Shown here piece after piece: positions 1 to 9,243 of a stretch of DNA of 64,000 nt (its first letter is position 1; each line of letters opens with the position of its first letter). Location of the stretch: positions 2,728,001 through 2,792,000 of the forward strand of contig AP028876.1 of NCBI GenBank assembly GCA_036323355.1, written 5' to 3'. The notes beneath the pieces are model-generated. The model ran no database searches. It saw only the letters and a program-made list of their open reading frames with translations, and was not told the origin of the DNA. The position numbers and the translations under genes were made by a program. Origin of the DNA: Gottschalkiaceae bacterium SANA (GTDB taxonomy: Bacteria > Bacillota > Clostridia > Tissierellales > GPF-1).

Positions 1-42
1 AACATGTATTGAATGTTCCATTAAATCCTGTACATTTTACCT

Positions 43-80
43 AAATCAAAAACCGTGCAGATTTCACACGGTCTTGATTT
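43..80 (-). terminator. Probable terminator after adhE
   Basis: An inverted repeat pairs positions 44-56 with 67-78 (arms around ACCGTG/CACGGT). It lies about 35 bp beyond the adhE stop codon. The T-rich tail is modest, so termination is likely but not certain. Confidence 0.6.
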
Positions 81-113
81 GGAGTTTATAGAGTTAAGAT
101 GGAGTTCTTGAGG

Positions 114-2717
114 CTATTTAAGTCCGTAGTAGGCCTCTTTATAAACAGCAGCCAGTTCCTTCACCAACGGTAGTTTTGGATTGGCTGTTGTACACTGATC
201 TTCAAAAGCTTTGTCCGCCAGTAGGTCAACGGTATCCATAAAGATTTTTTCATCGATACCGTAGGCTTGAATAGACGGTTCCAGGCCAACTTCTTTTGAC
301 AAAACTTGAATAGCTTCAATCAAGCTTTGTACCCCTTGAGCTGTTGTATTGGCTTTCAAGCCAAGGCTTCTTGCAATTTCTGCGTATTTTTCATCGGCCA
401 CAAAGGTGCCGTATTTGGGGAAGCTTGCAAATTTTGTCGGTTTCATTGCATTATATCGGATCACAGCCGGCAATAGGAAGGCATTGGCACGGCCATGAGA
501 GATATGATACTCTCCACCTAACTTATGTGCTAAGGAGTGATTAATGCCCAGAAAAGCATTGGTAAAGGCCATCCCCGCCATACAAGACGCATTATGCATT
601 TTCTCTCTTGCCAATCGGTTTGATCCATTCTCATAAGCCTGCGGCAAGAATTTAAATACCAATTTAATGGCTTGAAGCGCCAAGGCATCGGTATAATCCG
701 TTGCCATCACAGACACATAAGCTTCAATTGCATGGGTCAATACATCCAGTCCCGTATCGGCCGTAACCGTTTTCGGTACCGTCATGACAAAATCAGGGTC
801 AAGAATTGCAACATCCGGTGTCAGCGCGTAATCCGCTAAGGGATACTTCACATTCCTTTTCTTATCGGTAATGACAGCAAAAGCCGTCACTTCAGATCCA
901 GTTCCAGAAGTTGTTGGAATACAGACCAATTTCGCTTTCTTGCCCAATTCCTTCAGCTTGTAGGTTCTCTTTCGAATATCAAAGAATTTTAATCGAAGCC
1001 CATTAAAGTCAAGGTTTGGCTGTTCGTAAAACAACCACATGCCCTTGGCTGCATCCATGGCCGATCCGCCACCCAAGGCGATGATCGTATCTGGATTAAA
1101 TCGCTTCATCATTTCAGCACCCGCCATAACCGTCTCTACAGATGGATCAGGCTCAACGCTATTAAATACTTCGATCATTACCGGAGCATTGCGTCGTGCA
1201 AGATGATATCGGAGCTTCTCCACATATCCCAATTCTTCCATCATCCTGTCAGTTACAATAATCACACGACGCACGTTCGGCATTTTTTGAAGATATTGTA
1301 CGGAACCGAATTCATGATAAATTCGCTCCGGTACTTTAAACCACTGCATATTTGTTCGTCTCATGGCAACCCGCTTCACATTAATTAAGTTGATTGCTGA
1401 AACGTTGTCTGTTGTAGAATTGTTTCCCATAGAACCACATCCCAAGGTTAAAGACGGCATATTCGTATTATACAAATCTCCAATGGCCCCTTGGCTTGAT
1501 GGTGAGTTTACCAATAATCGCCCGGTTCTCAGGGTTTCAGAGAATGCCTGAATCACTTGGTCATCATCGCTATGAATGACTGCCGAGTGGCCAAGTCCGC
1601 CAAACTCTGTCATTTCCTTGGCCCGTTGAATGCCTTCTTCTGCACCCTTCACCTTGTAGCAAGCGAGAATAGGGCTTAGTTTTTCTCGAGATAATGGGTA
1701 CTTTGGACCGACCCCTGCCAATTCAGCAATCAAAATTTTGGTATCTTCCGGTACATCAATCCCTGCTAGTTTTGCAATTTTCGCTGCCGGCTGACCCACA
1801 ACTGCCGGGCTCATAGACATACGCTTGGCATCGATGGCCACAGCTTCTAGCTTTTTGATCTCGTCTTTCTTCAAAAAGTAGCATCCATGATATTTCATCA
1901 AATCTGTTACATACTTATATGCCTTCTCATCAATAATCACCGCTTGTTCCGATGCACAAACCGTTCCATTGTCAAAGGTTTTTGAAAGAATCAAATCGGT
2001 AACCGCTTGATCCAGGTTTGCCGATTCATGAATGTAACAAGGCACATTTCCTGCGCCAACTCCTAGAGCCGGTTTTCCAGACGAATAGGCTGCACGTACC
2101 ATTCCAGGTCCGCCTGTCGCCAGAATTAAAGCAATTCCATCATGCTTCATCAAATAGTTGGACGCCTCAATTGACGGCTTCTCAATCCACTGTATGCAAT
2201 TTTCAGGTGCACCTGCAGCAATTGCAGCTTCTCGTACAATCCGTGCCGCTTCCGAAGAACACTTCAAGGCCTTGGGATGAAAACTAAATATAATCGGATT
2301 TCTTGTTTTCATGGCAATTATCGATTTAAACATCGTCGTAGAAGTTGGATTGGTCACCGGTGTTACACCCGCCAGCACACCAATCGGTTCCGCTACCAGC
2401 TTATAGCCCTCTTCCGCGTTTTCTTCGATCACACCAACTGTTTTATTGTATTTGATGCTGTTATAGATATATTCTGTAGCAAAGATATTCTTTGTAATCT
2501 TGTCTTCATAAACACCAAGTTCAGTTTCTTCCACAGCCATTTTCGCCAGGGTCATCTGTGCTTCCAATCCGGCCAAAGCCATCTTCTGCACAATCACATC
2601 CACTTGTTCTTGATTAAGTTCTAACATCTTCTTTTGGGCTTCATCCGCTTGCTTCACATACTTATTAACCATTTTGGTTACATCTGGACGTTCGATCTTT
2701 ACCTCTACATTTCCCAT
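114..2717 (-). CDS. adhE: Bifunctional acetaldehyde-CoA/alcohol dehydrogenase AdhE
   Basis: Reduces acetyl-CoA to acetaldehyde and then ethanol, using two NADH, and so regenerates NAD+ in fermentation. The N-terminal half (to about residue 440) is an aldehyde dehydrogenase domain with the catalytic cysteine in NGTVCASEQ. The C-terminal half is an iron-dependent alcohol dehydrogenase with the nucleotide motif ALGGGSAMDAAK and metal-ligand regions TGLDVLTHAIEAY and GINHSLAHKLGG. At 867 aa it has the usual family length. I chose the ATG at 2717 because AGGAGAG sits 5 nt upstream; a GTG five codons further upstream would swallow that site. It is monocistronic, with its own promoter, a Rex-like operator and a downstream hairpin. 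Cytosolic; enzymes of this family often form filaments called spirosomes. Confidence 0.97.
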   Translation of the reverse strand: MGNVEVKIERPDVTKMVNKYVKQADEAQKKMLELNQEQVDVIVQKMALAGLEAQMTLAKMAVEETELGVYEDKITKNIFATEYIYNSIKYNKTVGVIEENAEEGYKLVAEPIGVLAGVTPVTNPTSTTMFKSIIAMKTRNPIIFSFHPKALKCSSEAARIVREAAIAAGAPENCIQWIEKPSIEASNYLMKHDGIALILATGGPGMVRAAYSSGKPALGVGAGNVPCYIHESANLDQAVTDLILSKTFDNGTVCASEQAVIIDEKAYKYVTDLMKYHGCYFLKKDEIKKLEAVAIDAKRMSMSPAVVGQPAAKIAKLAGIDVPEDTKILIAELAGVGPKYPLSREKLSPILACYKVKGAEEGIQRAKEMTEFGGLGHSAVIHSDDDQVIQAFSETLRTGRLLVNSPSSQGAIGDLYNTNMPSLTLGCGSMGNNSTTDNVSAINLINVKRVAMRRTNMQWFKVPERIYHEFGSVQYLQKMPNVRRVIIVTDRMMEELGYVEKLRYHLARRNAPVMIEVFNSVEPDPSVETVMAGAEMMKRFNPDTIIALGGGSAMDAAKGMWLFYEQPNLDFNGLRLKFFDIRKRTYKLKELGKKAKLVCIPTTSGTGSEVTAFAVITDKKRNVKYPLADYALTPDVAILDPDFVMTVPKTVTADTGLDVLTHAIEAYVSVMATDYTDALALQAIKLVFKFLPQAYENGSNRLAREKMHNASCMAGMAFTNAFLGINHSLAHKLGGEYHISHGRANAFLLPAVIRYNAMKPTKFASFPKYGTFVADEKYAEIARSLGLKANTTAQGVQSLIEAIQVLSKEVGLEPSIQAYGIDEKIFMDTVDLLADKAFEDQCTTANPKLPLVKELAAVYKEAYYGLK

Positions 2718-2747
2718 ATGATCTCTCCTCACAAAAGATTTGTTCGT

Positions 2748-2765
2748 TTGTTAATTTCTTAACGA
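2748..2765. promoter_or_regulatory. Rex-type redox operator upstream of adhE
   Basis: TTGTTAATTTCTTAACGA matches the clostridial Rex consensus TTGTTAAnnnnTTAACAA at 13 of 14 defined positions. It lies between the adhE -10 element and the ribosome-binding site, where a bound repressor would block transcription. Rex releases DNA when NADH is high, which suits an NADH-consuming enzyme. The rex gene is not in this window. Confidence 0.7.
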
Positions 2766-2772
2766 CAAGTTT

Positions 2773-2801
2773 ATGATAGCATCGTTAATTTATTCACACA
2801 A
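2773..2801 (-). promoter_or_regulatory. adhE promoter
   Basis: On the minus strand, -35 TTGTGT (2801-2796) and -10 TATCAT (2778-2773) are separated by 17 bp. Transcription would start about 50 bp upstream of the adhE ATG, just before the Rex-like operator. Confidence 0.6.
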
Positions 2802-2903
2802 CCCTTAAAAATACGACTGTAGGACTTTCTAGAAAAAGGAAAACATTTCTTTCTATGGTTTTACTCCCGTATTCTCTCTTTTTCTCCCTTTTTCATTTTT
2901 CAT

Positions 2904-2940
2904 AAAAAAAGAGCCCTCTGAGCAAATGCTCGGAGGGTTC
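2904..2940 (-). terminator. Terminator after cutC
   Basis: A strong stem (ACCCTC-GAGCA with TGCTC-GAGGG) is followed on the minus strand by seven T residues. It starts 9 bp after the cutC stop codon. Confidence 0.9.
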
Positions 2941-2948
2941 CACTAAAT

Positions 2949-3566
2949 TTATACAATTTTTGTGCCGTGATATTCCTTTGCTTGCAAGCTTTCATGAATC
3001 TCTACAAGATTATCTGCTCGCACACCTGCTCCCGGCATGACAATAATCCTGTCTCCTGCATATTCAATCAAGTCCCGCAAATGGGTAAGATGATCGGGCG
3101 CCTTCCCCTCTCGTCCACTGGTCAGAATTCGCTTTACACCGATTTCAGTTAAAAAATCGATAGCTTCCTTTTGATCAGGAACCTGGTTAAAAGCCATATG
3201 AAAAGTAACTGGAATCGGGTCGGCTAGGGCAACAAATTCCCGAATTCTTTCCCTGTCCAGCTCCCTGTCAGCCTGCAAAAACCCAAAGACAAAAGCATCG
3301 GGTTGAAGTTCCTTAAGAACTAGTAAATTCTCCCGCATGCATTGATACTCATCTGGTGTATAAACAAAGTTGCCACCCCGCGGTCTTAGCATGACAGCAA
3401 CCTTTGCTGAAAGCAATTCTACCGACAGTTTCACGGCTCCGTATGACGGGGTTGTTCCCCCCTCAGCGAGATTCTCGCACAGTTCTACTCGATCAGCCCC
3501 CAAGGCGCTTGCTCGCTTGGCTTGCGGGTATCCTTCGACACAGCATTCTTTCAACTTAATTTTCAT
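2949..3566 (-). CDS. cutC: CutC family protein
   Basis: A TIM-barrel protein of the CutC family, historically linked to copper homeostasis; its biochemical role is unsettled. Family hallmarks are GADRVELCENLAEGG near residue 25, VMLRPRGGNF near residue 58, TFHMAFNQV, RILTSG, and VMPGAGV near residue 175. At 205 aa it is on the short side (many members are 240-250 aa) and seems to stop soon after the conserved H-x-T region. The gene starts directly after the stop codon of the upstream MFS transporter gene with no gap, so the two are probably one transcript ending in the terminator at 2904-2940. No copper-transport gene is nearby. Confidence 0.9.
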   Translation of the reverse strand: MKIKLKECCVEGYPQAKRASALGADRVELCENLAEGGTTPSYGAVKLSVELLSAKVAVMLRPRGGNFVYTPDEYQCMRENLLVLKELQPDAFVFGFLQADRELDRERIREFVALADPIPVTFHMAFNQVPDQKEAIDFLTEIGVKRILTSGREGKAPDHLTHLRDLIEYAGDRIIVMPGAGVRADNLVEIHESLQAKEYHGTKIV

Positions 3567-4814
3567 TTATTCCCCCGCTTTGATCGCCTTGTTGAAAACA
3601 AATCCACCGATTAAAAATAGTAAGGCAATACTTAAAACACCGTAGTGTGAATCGCCGGTAATCTGCGTGGTAATTCCAAAGAGAAAGGGGCCAATAATTG
3701 CAGCAAACTTACCGAAAATATTATACAATCCAAAAAACTCATTGGATTGTTTTTTGGGAATAATCTTCCCAAAGTAGGATCGAGACAAAGCTTGAATCCC
3801 CCCTTGACTGGAAGCCACCAGCATGCCCAAAATCCAGAATTCCGTAATAGAATCCAATTGGAATGCATAAAGGCAGATGAAGAAATAAATTACTATGGCC
3901 ACTTGAATCATCCGTTTACCAGAATACTTGACTGCCAGTTTCCCATAGAGAAGAGCAAATGGAAAGGCAACGAACTGAGTCGCCAAGAGAATTAACAATA
4001 AGTCAGTTGAACCGATTCCAACGTCGGATCCAAAAACAGCCGCCATACGAATAATCGTATCGACCCCGTCTATGTAAAAGAAATACGCCAATAAAAACAA
4101 AAATACTTTTTTATTGCCTCTAATATTCTTCAGGGTATGGGCCAGCCGAATCAAACTCTTTTTAACCGGTTGCTTTTCCTGCTCGATATAGTGTTTCTGC
4201 TGTACATTTTTAAACATGGGAATACTGAATAATCCCCACCAAAGAGCCGTAATTAAAAAACCCATCCGATAGGTTGTCGGTTCCGCTAATCCCCATCCTT
4301 GACCCAGGGCAACAATGGCGATACTAATTATGAATGGAATGGTGGATCCGATATAACCAAAAGCAAAGCCATAAGTCGAGACCTTGTCCATCTTTTCATG
4401 AGATGTGGTATCCACAAGAAAGGAATCATAAAAAATATTGGCTCCGGCAAATCCGATAACCGTTAAGATATAAAAGCCCAATAAGATGCCCCAGCTCCCC
4501 ATAGGAACTGTTGCAAGCATAGCCGTGAAACCAACACCCAACATAGCAAAGAAAGTCCAGAATCGCTTCTTAAAGCCCTTGTAATCGGCAATACTCCCTA
4601 GGATCGGTGCTGACACCGAAAGTAACAGGGTCGCAATGGAGTTGGTATAGCCCCAAATTGCAGTGGAATTGCTGGCTGTCATCCCAGCCGCATCCGTCAT
4701 TGACTTAAAAAATAAAGGTAAGAGTGCAGTTGTAATTGCAATGGAATAAGCAGAATTGGCCCAATCATAGAGAATCCAACTCCGTTCTGTTCTTGTAATC
4801 TTCAAATCTGACAT
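3567..4814 (-). CDS. MFS transporter, Atg22/UMF1-like
   Basis: A 415-aa major facilitator with about 12 hydrophobic segments. The N-terminal signature [11 protein letters not shown] identifies the Atg22-like (UMF1) branch, whose yeast members export amino acids from the vacuole. A charged cytoplasmic loop near residues 200-230 separates the two six-helix halves. Substrate is unknown for most bacterial members and cannot be inferred here. It is the first gene of a probable two-gene unit with cutC and diverges from the phospholipase C-like gene at 4942. The ATG at 4814 has AGGGAGG a few bases upstream. Confidence 0.88.
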   Translation of the reverse strand: MSDLKITRTERSWILYDWANSAYSIAITTALLPLFFKSMTDAAGMTASNSTAIWGYTNSIATLLLSVSAPILGSIADYKGFKKRFWTFFAMLGVGFTAMLATVPMGSWGILLGFYILTVIGFAGANIFYDSFLVDTTSHEKMDKVSTYGFAFGYIGSTIPFIISIAIVALGQGWGLAEPTTYRMGFLITALWWGLFSIPMFKNVQQKHYIEQEKQPVKKSLIRLAHTLKNIRGNKKVFLFLLAYFFYIDGVDTIIRMAAVFGSDVGIGSTDLLLILLATQFVAFPFALLYGKLAVKYSGKRMIQVAIVIYFFICLYAFQLDSITEFWILGMLVASSQGGIQALSRSYFGKIIPKKQSNEFFGLYNIFGKFAAIIGPFLFGITTQITGDSHYGVLSIALLFLIGGFVFNKAIKAGE

Positions 4815-4884
4815 GTTTCCCTCCCTTTTCCTGTTTTCTCCATTATAGCAGAAAAATTCGCTTGAAAGAGCAACTAGGAATTTT

Positions 4885-4913
4885 TTGTAAAATCTATAGA
4901 AGTCTCGTATAAT
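4885..4913 (+). promoter_or_regulatory. Promoter for the phospholipase C-like gene
   Basis: TTGTAA (4885-4890), a 17-bp spacer and a perfect TATAAT (4908-4913). The start codon is at 4942, preceded by a GAAAGGAG ribosome-binding site. Confidence 0.75.
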
Positions 4914-4941
4914 GAATTAAGAAGGGAAAGGAGCATACAGC

Positions 4942-5937
4942 ATGCCTGATGTTATTACCCACGCACTGGGAGCCATGGAAGCGATCGACCGAATCGATCA
5001 TTCAATGACTGAATTAATTAAAAAAAATACGAATGCATATCGGTTGGGTGCACAAGGACCCGACTTTTTTTTCTACTATCGCGTACTACCCGGTCAAGAT
5101 TCTGGAAACGCCCCTCACCACGGGAGCCTTCTCCATCGAGACCATCCTTATGCCTTTTTGCTTGCCTTATTGGATTATACAAAAATCAAGCGAAAGTCAA
5201 AAGACTTCCCCATCCTATTAAGTTATAGTTTGGGATTTCTTACGCACTATGCCTTTGATCAAACCATGCATCCCTTTATCTATGCACATTCCGGGGTTGC
5301 AAAAGACGATCAGCCAGATACGCAAATCTATCATTTTTACCACAAAATGTACGAGATCGCTTGCGACACCTACCTTTTACAGGAAAAGAAAAAGATGATC
5401 GCTGGTCGCTTTCGTTCCAGCCAATGGATTGATTTGCGGGACGATTTTCCCCACGCCATTCCAAAAATGCTCGATGCCTGCATTAATTCTGTCCATGGCA
5501 TCAAATGGGAAACTGAAGACTATCAAGAAGCCTTGGAATCCATGCCAAAAATTCTGGATGCTCTTTACGACCCCTATCGAATCAAACGATATGGTCTAGT
5601 TGCATTGGAATTGCTCCTGAGAAAAAAACGCGCCTTTACCCAGGCTCTATATTTGCACAGGGTACCGGAGGATCCCAGTTTTTTCAATTTCGATCACCAG
5701 CCATGGTTTCACCCAACTGATCACACCCTGATTTATACCGATTCCTTTATGGACCGTTATGATCAATGCGTAGATAAGGCTGAATCCTTTTTAAACGTTG
5801 CCTTGGGATACATCGAGGGCAGCAAAACAAAAGTCGACTTGTACGCTGTCATCGGCGACGTGGCCTATGACACCGGAATCCCTTGGAAAGAAAACCAGTC
5901 CATGGACTTTACCCGATGCGTATTTGAAACTTTATAG
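4942..5937 (+). CDS. Zinc-dependent phospholipase C-like protein
   Basis: A 331-aa protein of the bacterial zinc-dependent phospholipase C/S1-P1 nuclease-like fold. The N-terminus MPDVITHALGAM and the downstream histidine/aspartate clusters (GAQGPDFFFYY near residue 38, SLLHRDHPYAF near 64, LGFLTHYAFDQTMHPFIYAH near 98) resemble the metal-binding pattern of this family. There is no signal peptide, unlike secreted clostridial alpha-toxins, so an intracellular hydrolase is more likely; the substrate is unknown. It is monocistronic, with its own promoter and a terminator shared with the convergent HAD gene. A shorter paralogue lies at 10276-10863. Confidence 0.82.
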   Translation: MPDVITHALGAMEAIDRIDHSMTELIKKNTNAYRLGAQGPDFFFYYRVLPGQDSGNAPHHGSLLHRDHPYAFLLALLDYTKIKRKSKDFPILLSYSLGFLTHYAFDQTMHPFIYAHSGVAKDDQPDTQIYHFYHKMYEIACDTYLLQEKKKMIAGRFRSSQWIDLRDDFPHAIPKMLDACINSVHGIKWETEDYQEALESMPKILDALYDPYRIKRYGLVALELLLRKKRAFTQALYLHRVPEDPSFFNFDHQPWFHPTDHTLIYTDSFMDRYDQCVDKAESFLNVALGYIEGSKTKVDLYAVIGDVAYDTGIPWKENQSMDFTRCVFETL

Positions 5938-5945
5938 CAGGAAAA

Positions 5946-5980
5946 TAGCCATCCAACAACAATTGGATGGCTAATATTTT
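5946..5980. terminator. Bidirectional terminator between convergent genes
   Basis: A perfect 11-bp stem (TAGCCATCCAA/TTGGATGGCTA) with a 6-nt loop. It is followed by T-rich sequence on the plus strand and overlaps the last codons of the minus-strand HAD gene. Confidence 0.85.
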
Positions 5981-6705
5981 GCCATGGTGGATACATTGGC
6001 ATCCATCAAATAAATGATATCTTTTCTTTCTACGATCACCTTGGTTCTCTTCAGTAAATTGGAATCCCTTCGAATGGATTCAAGTAATTTGCCGTTAGGA
6101 TTAACTGCATAGGGATGACCAACCATGGTTAACATGGATAAATCTCCATTGGTATCGCCATATGCGTAACTGCGTTCCAAATCGATCTCATATTTTTCCA
6201 CAAGAGACTTCAAGGTTTTTGCCTTGTTAACCGCATCCCACATGCGTGTGATTTCACCGGTAAAGCAGCCTTTTTCATCCAGAAGATAGGTACTGCCCCG
6301 CCATTCCGTCACCTGATAATGTGCTGCCATTCGTTCCACCAAAAAATCCGGGCTCCCCGAAACAAAGAAAATCGCATCACCCTTTTCGTGGTGTTCCTTA
6401 ATTCGGTCCCTTGTGAATTTATAGACCCGTTCCGCATTTAAGGCAATGGCCTGGTCTGCAACAAAATCCAATCGATCCAGATTCAATCCCTTGATTGCCA
6501 TCCGGTATTCCTCCGCCAGCAATTCCAAATACTCCTCGTAATCGCCATATCTCGTTGTCCATTCCTGATACAATCCCTTAATACGCTCATGCCAATGAAT
6601 GGGATCAATCACCTCATATTTGATTAATTTCTTAAAATGCTCCGTCATCAGGGAATTTCGATAGATGGTTCCATCGATGTCAAAAAAGGCACCAACTCGA
6701 CTCAT
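5971..6705 (-). CDS. HAD superfamily (IB) phosphatase
   Basis: A 244-aa haloacid-dehalogenase-fold phosphatase, similar to the phosphoserine-phosphatase-like IB group. Motif I is FFDIDGTIY at the N-terminus, motif II is FFVSGSPDF, and motif IV is AYGDTNGDLSML; a helical cap lies between motifs I and II. The substrate is unknown. I chose the ATG at 6705 because AGGAGGGG lies 6 nt upstream, whereas the ATG eight codons earlier has no such site and would bury it. The gene's 3' end forms part of the shared terminator. Confidence 0.88.
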   Translation of the reverse strand: MSRVGAFFDIDGTIYRNSLMTEHFKKLIKYEVIDPIHWHERIKGLYQEWTTRYGDYEEYLELLAEEYRMAIKGLNLDRLDFVADQAIALNAERVYKFTRDRIKEHHEKGDAIFFVSGSPDFLVERMAAHYQVTEWRGSTYLLDEKGCFTGEITRMWDAVNKAKTLKSLVEKYEIDLERSYAYGDTNGDLSMLTMVGHPYAVNPNGKLLESIRRDSNLLKRTKVIVERKDIIYLMDANVSTMAKY

Positions 6706-6770
6706 AAAACCCCTCCTTTTCTTTTTCATATTTTACCCGAAGTTTTTCTTCTTACCCAAAATCCGAGTGC

Positions 6771-6798
6771 AAAAAAACCGGACAAAATTGCCCGGTTT
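6771..6798 (-). terminator. Terminator of the 6805-7350 gene
   Basis: On the minus strand the stem AAACCGG/CCGGTTT with a roughly 10-nt loop is followed by seven T residues, a few bases past the stop codon. Confidence 0.85.
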
Positions 6799-6804
6799 CC
6801 TCTG

Positions 6805-7350
6805 CTATAGGCCCATGCCCCTAGCAGTGATCGCTTGTTTTTCAAATACCTTTGCCACATTCTTTTTGCTCTGAGTATCCATAAGAAAACCGACCTTTGT
6901 ATACTTGCCTTTAATTTTCAATCGAAGCACACCACTCGGGCGCTTCTTGTCTTTTTTCCATTCATAATACTCAATTTTTTCCCACTCCACCATGCGGTCC
7001 GCCAGATAAATACCTTCTCGATTCATGCGAATCACCGTGGTTTGTCGCATCATCATAAAGATACTAGAATAGGTAAAATAAGCAAAAATCAAAGACAATA
7101 CAGCATATTGATAGATCCCGATTGTGCGAAGGACCATGTAAACGATCAATAGAATGATCGTGAAGATCATATAGGCCCTGCTGCGACTCGTTCGGTCTCC
7201 TAAGGGGTTCTTCACTGCCGTTGTTCTAAGCGTGTGCCATTGCGGCTCCATTTTCTTTTGAAAGCGTGTAATCCGATATACAAATACCGCTGTTACCATC
7301 AAAAGCAACCACGACATCATCTCTAGGATAAAATAATCATAATTCGTCAT
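6805..7350 (-). CDS. Hypothetical membrane protein
   Basis: A 181-aa protein with a hydrophobic segment near residues 9-26 and a pair near 60-100, then a soluble C-terminal part (about 105-181) rich in charged residues (the motif VEWEKIEYYEW resembles PH-like or DUF5673-type tails; that comparison is from memory). I do not recognise a function. It starts immediately after the malic enzyme stop codon, with no gap, so the two are probably one transcript ending at the terminator at 6771-6798. The linkage alone says little about its job. Confidence 0.75.
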   Translation of the reverse strand: MTNYDYFILEMMSWLLLMVTAVFVYRITRFQKKMEPQWHTLRTTAVKNPLGDRTSRSRAYMIFTIILLIVYMVLRTIGIYQYAVLSLIFAYFTYSSIFMMMRQTTVIRMNREGIYLADRMVEWEKIEYYEWKKDKKRPSGVLRLKIKGKYTKVGFLMDTQSKKNVAKVFEKQAITARGMGL

Positions 7351-8532
7351 TTAAGCCTTCCCTTTCTTCGCTACGCCAGTTTCAATGGCCGCTTTCGCCA
7401 CTGCTTGACTAACTGCGGTTGCCAGTCTTTCATCAAAAGCTTCCGGTAAAATCCATTCTGCATTCAATTCATCTTCTTCAACCAATCCGGCAATCGCCAT
7501 GGCTGCAGCCAGTTTCATCGGCTCATTAATCTCAGATGCTTGTACATCCAATGCACCGCGGAAGATCCCCGGAAAAGCCAACACATTATTGATCTGATTC
7601 GGAAAATCACTGCGACCGGTGCCAACTACGCGAGCACCGCCAGCCTTCGCCTCATCCGGATGGATCTCTGGTGTTGGATTCGCCATGGCAAACACAATTG
7701 CATCGGTGTTCATAGACCGTACCATTTCAGCAGAAATAATATTTCCCTTTGATACGCCAACCAACACATCCGCATTTTTCATTGCGTCGACAAGCTTTCC
7801 TGTAACTCCTTCTGGATTGGAAAGATTGGCTAATTCTTCTTTCAACCAATGATTACGCTCATGTCCCGGCACCAAAATACCGCGACTGTCGCAAATTTTG
7901 AGCTTTGTCACACCGGCTGTTACCAGCATTTTTGCAATAGCAGATCCTGCGGCCCCATCGCCATTAATAACAACGGAAACCTCGTTGATTTTTTTCTCAA
8001 CCACTCGAAGCGCGTTCATCAATGCCGCCGTAACAATAACCGCTGTACCGTGCTGATCATCATGAAACACAGGAATCGATAATCGTTCCTTTAGTTTCGC
8101 TTCAATTTCAACACAACGCGGCGCCGAAATATCTTCCAAGTTAACCCCACCCAAAGTTGGTTCCAACAAGGTCACCAATTGAACAATCTCATCGACGTCT
8201 TGGGTAGCCACGCAAAGTGGAATTGCATCTACATTCGCAAACTCCTTGAACAACAATGCTTTTCCTTCCATGACGGGAAGGGCTGCCTCTGGACCAATGT
8301 TTCCCAGCCCCAAAACGGCAGAACCATCACTTACAACCGCCACAAGGTTTCCCTTAGCGGTATATTCATATACCAATTCAGGATTCTTATAGATCTCTTC
8401 ACAAGGTGCTGCAACCCCAGGCGTATACGCCAAACTCAAGGCCTTTCGATCTTTGACAGCAATTTTGGATACCACTTCAATTTTTCCTCGCAACTGCTTA
8501 TGCAACGCTAATGCTTCTTCTCGATTTCCCAT
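7351..8532 (-). CDS. NAD(P)-dependent malic enzyme
   Basis: A 393-aa short-form malic enzyme that oxidatively decarboxylates malate to pyruvate and CO2. The N-terminal domain carries [13 protein letters not shown] and [22 protein letters not shown], the latter holding the catalytic lysine region; [11 protein letters not shown] gives metal-binding residues. The Rossmann motif reads NGDGAAGSA, so the usual GAGAAG has an Asp for Ala. The ATG at 8532 follows a GGCGGGG site; the open frame extends 31 codons further upstream but has no ribosome-binding site there and overlaps the promoter. In a fermenter it would join C4 acids to pyruvate, which fits the fumarate island at 40-46 kb. Confidence 0.93.
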   Translation of the reverse strand: MGNREEALALHKQLRGKIEVVSKIAVKDRKALSLAYTPGVAAPCEEIYKNPELVYEYTAKGNLVAVVSDGSAVLGLGNIGPEAALPVMEGKALLFKEFANVDAIPLCVATQDVDEIVQLVTLLEPTLGGVNLEDISAPRCVEIEAKLKERLSIPVFHDDQHGTAVIVTAALMNALRVVEKKINEVSVVINGDGAAGSAIAKMLVTAGVTKLKICDSRGILVPGHERNHWLKEELANLSNPEGVTGKLVDAMKNADVLVGVSKGNIISAEMVRSMNTDAIVFAMANPTPEIHPDEAKAGGARVVGTGRSDFPNQINNVLAFPGIFRGALDVQASEINEPMKLAAAMAIAGLVEEDELNAEWILPEAFDERLATAVSQAVAKAAIETGVAKKGKA

Positions 8533-8562
8533 TTTATCCCCGCCTTTCGTCATAACACTACT

Positions 8563-8591
8563 ATTATAGTGTCTTTTCCAGCTTCTCACAA
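8563..8591 (-). promoter_or_regulatory. Malic enzyme promoter
   Basis: On the minus strand, -35 TTGTGA (8591-8586), a 17-bp spacer and a perfect -10 TATAAT (8568-8563), about 30 bp upstream of the chosen ATG. This supports the shorter start. Confidence 0.75.
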
Positions 8592-8601
8592 GGGATTGTA
8601 C

Positions 8602-8630
8602 TAGACAAATATGAAAACTGACCATATAAT
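8602..8630 (+). promoter_or_regulatory. Promoter for the SEC-C gene
   Basis: TAGACA (8602-8607), a 17-bp spacer and TATAAT (8625-8630), about 30 bp before the ATG at 8661. It lies back-to-back with the malic enzyme promoter. Confidence 0.75.
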
Positions 8631-8660
8631 AAGGGTGGAAAAAACCGAAAGGATGAATCG

Positions 8661-9161
8661 ATGAAATTATATGAAGAGTGGAGCAAACAACTAGAAAAAT
8701 TAGACACCCAAGCTGATTACGACAAATTCTGGGGAGACTACCTACCTCAAGAAACCTCTGTCTATCAAAAGCTGATTGGGGAAAAGCAACAAGTCATGGA
8801 GGGAACCGTTGAAGCACTAGCTGCTTCTTTTGACCTTGAAACCCTGACATTTGTCGGATTCTTAGACGGCATCAGTGAAAGTCTGGAAGAAGAAATTGAT
8901 TTGGATTCCTTGGAAGCCACAACAGAAATCAAAGCGACAATCAACTGGGAAAAATTATTATGGAACATGCATAATGCAAAAGCGGATTGGTTATACGGTT
9001 TGGAAGAATGGGACGGAATTCTCGACCTTGAAAAACGTACGCAAATCCGAAAAGATTTCAACAAATCCAAGCAAGTGATCAAACCAAAGAAAATTGGAAG
9101 AAACGAACCTTGTCCTTGTGGATCAGGAAAGAAATACAAAAAGTGCTGCGGCAAAAACTAA
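8661..9161 (+). CDS. SEC-C metal-binding domain protein
   Basis: A 166-aa acidic protein ending in a SEC-C zinc-binding motif, [20 protein letters not shown] (pattern CxCx8CC). The same motif ends SecA and many unrelated proteins. The N-terminal 140 residues are helical and acidic and belong to no family I recognise. It has its own promoter and terminator, so the context gives no functional clue; a role as a small zinc-dependent adaptor is only a guess. Confidence 0.88.
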   Translation: MKLYEEWSKQLEKLDTQADYDKFWGDYLPQETSVYQKLIGEKQQVMEGTVEALAASFDLETLTFVGFLDGISESLEEEIDLDSLEATTEIKATINWEKLLWNMHNAKADWLYGLEEWDGILDLEKRTQIRKDFNKSKQVIKPKKIGRNEPCPCGSGKKYKKCCGKN

Positions 9162-9172
9162 ATAAAAAAAAA

Positions 9173-9204
9173 GTGAGTTGACCGTAGTCAACTCACTTTT
9201 TTTT
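9173..9204. terminator. Bidirectional terminator, proximal copy
   Basis: A perfect 10-bp stem GTGAGTTGAC/GTCAACTCAC with a CGTA loop, flanked by A9 on one side and T8 on the other, so it works in both directions. Confidence 0.95.
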
Positions 9205-9220
9205 AAACGAACTTATTCAT

Positions 9221-9243
9221 AGTTGACTACGATCAACTCACTT
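9221..9243 (-). terminator. Degenerate second copy of the terminator hairpin
   Basis: On the minus strand GTGAGTTGATCGTAGTCAACT repeats the 5' arm of the neighbouring terminator but forms only a 6-bp stem. It lies directly after the stop codon of the 9244-10233 gene and looks like a duplicated, decayed hairpin. Confidence 0.5.
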
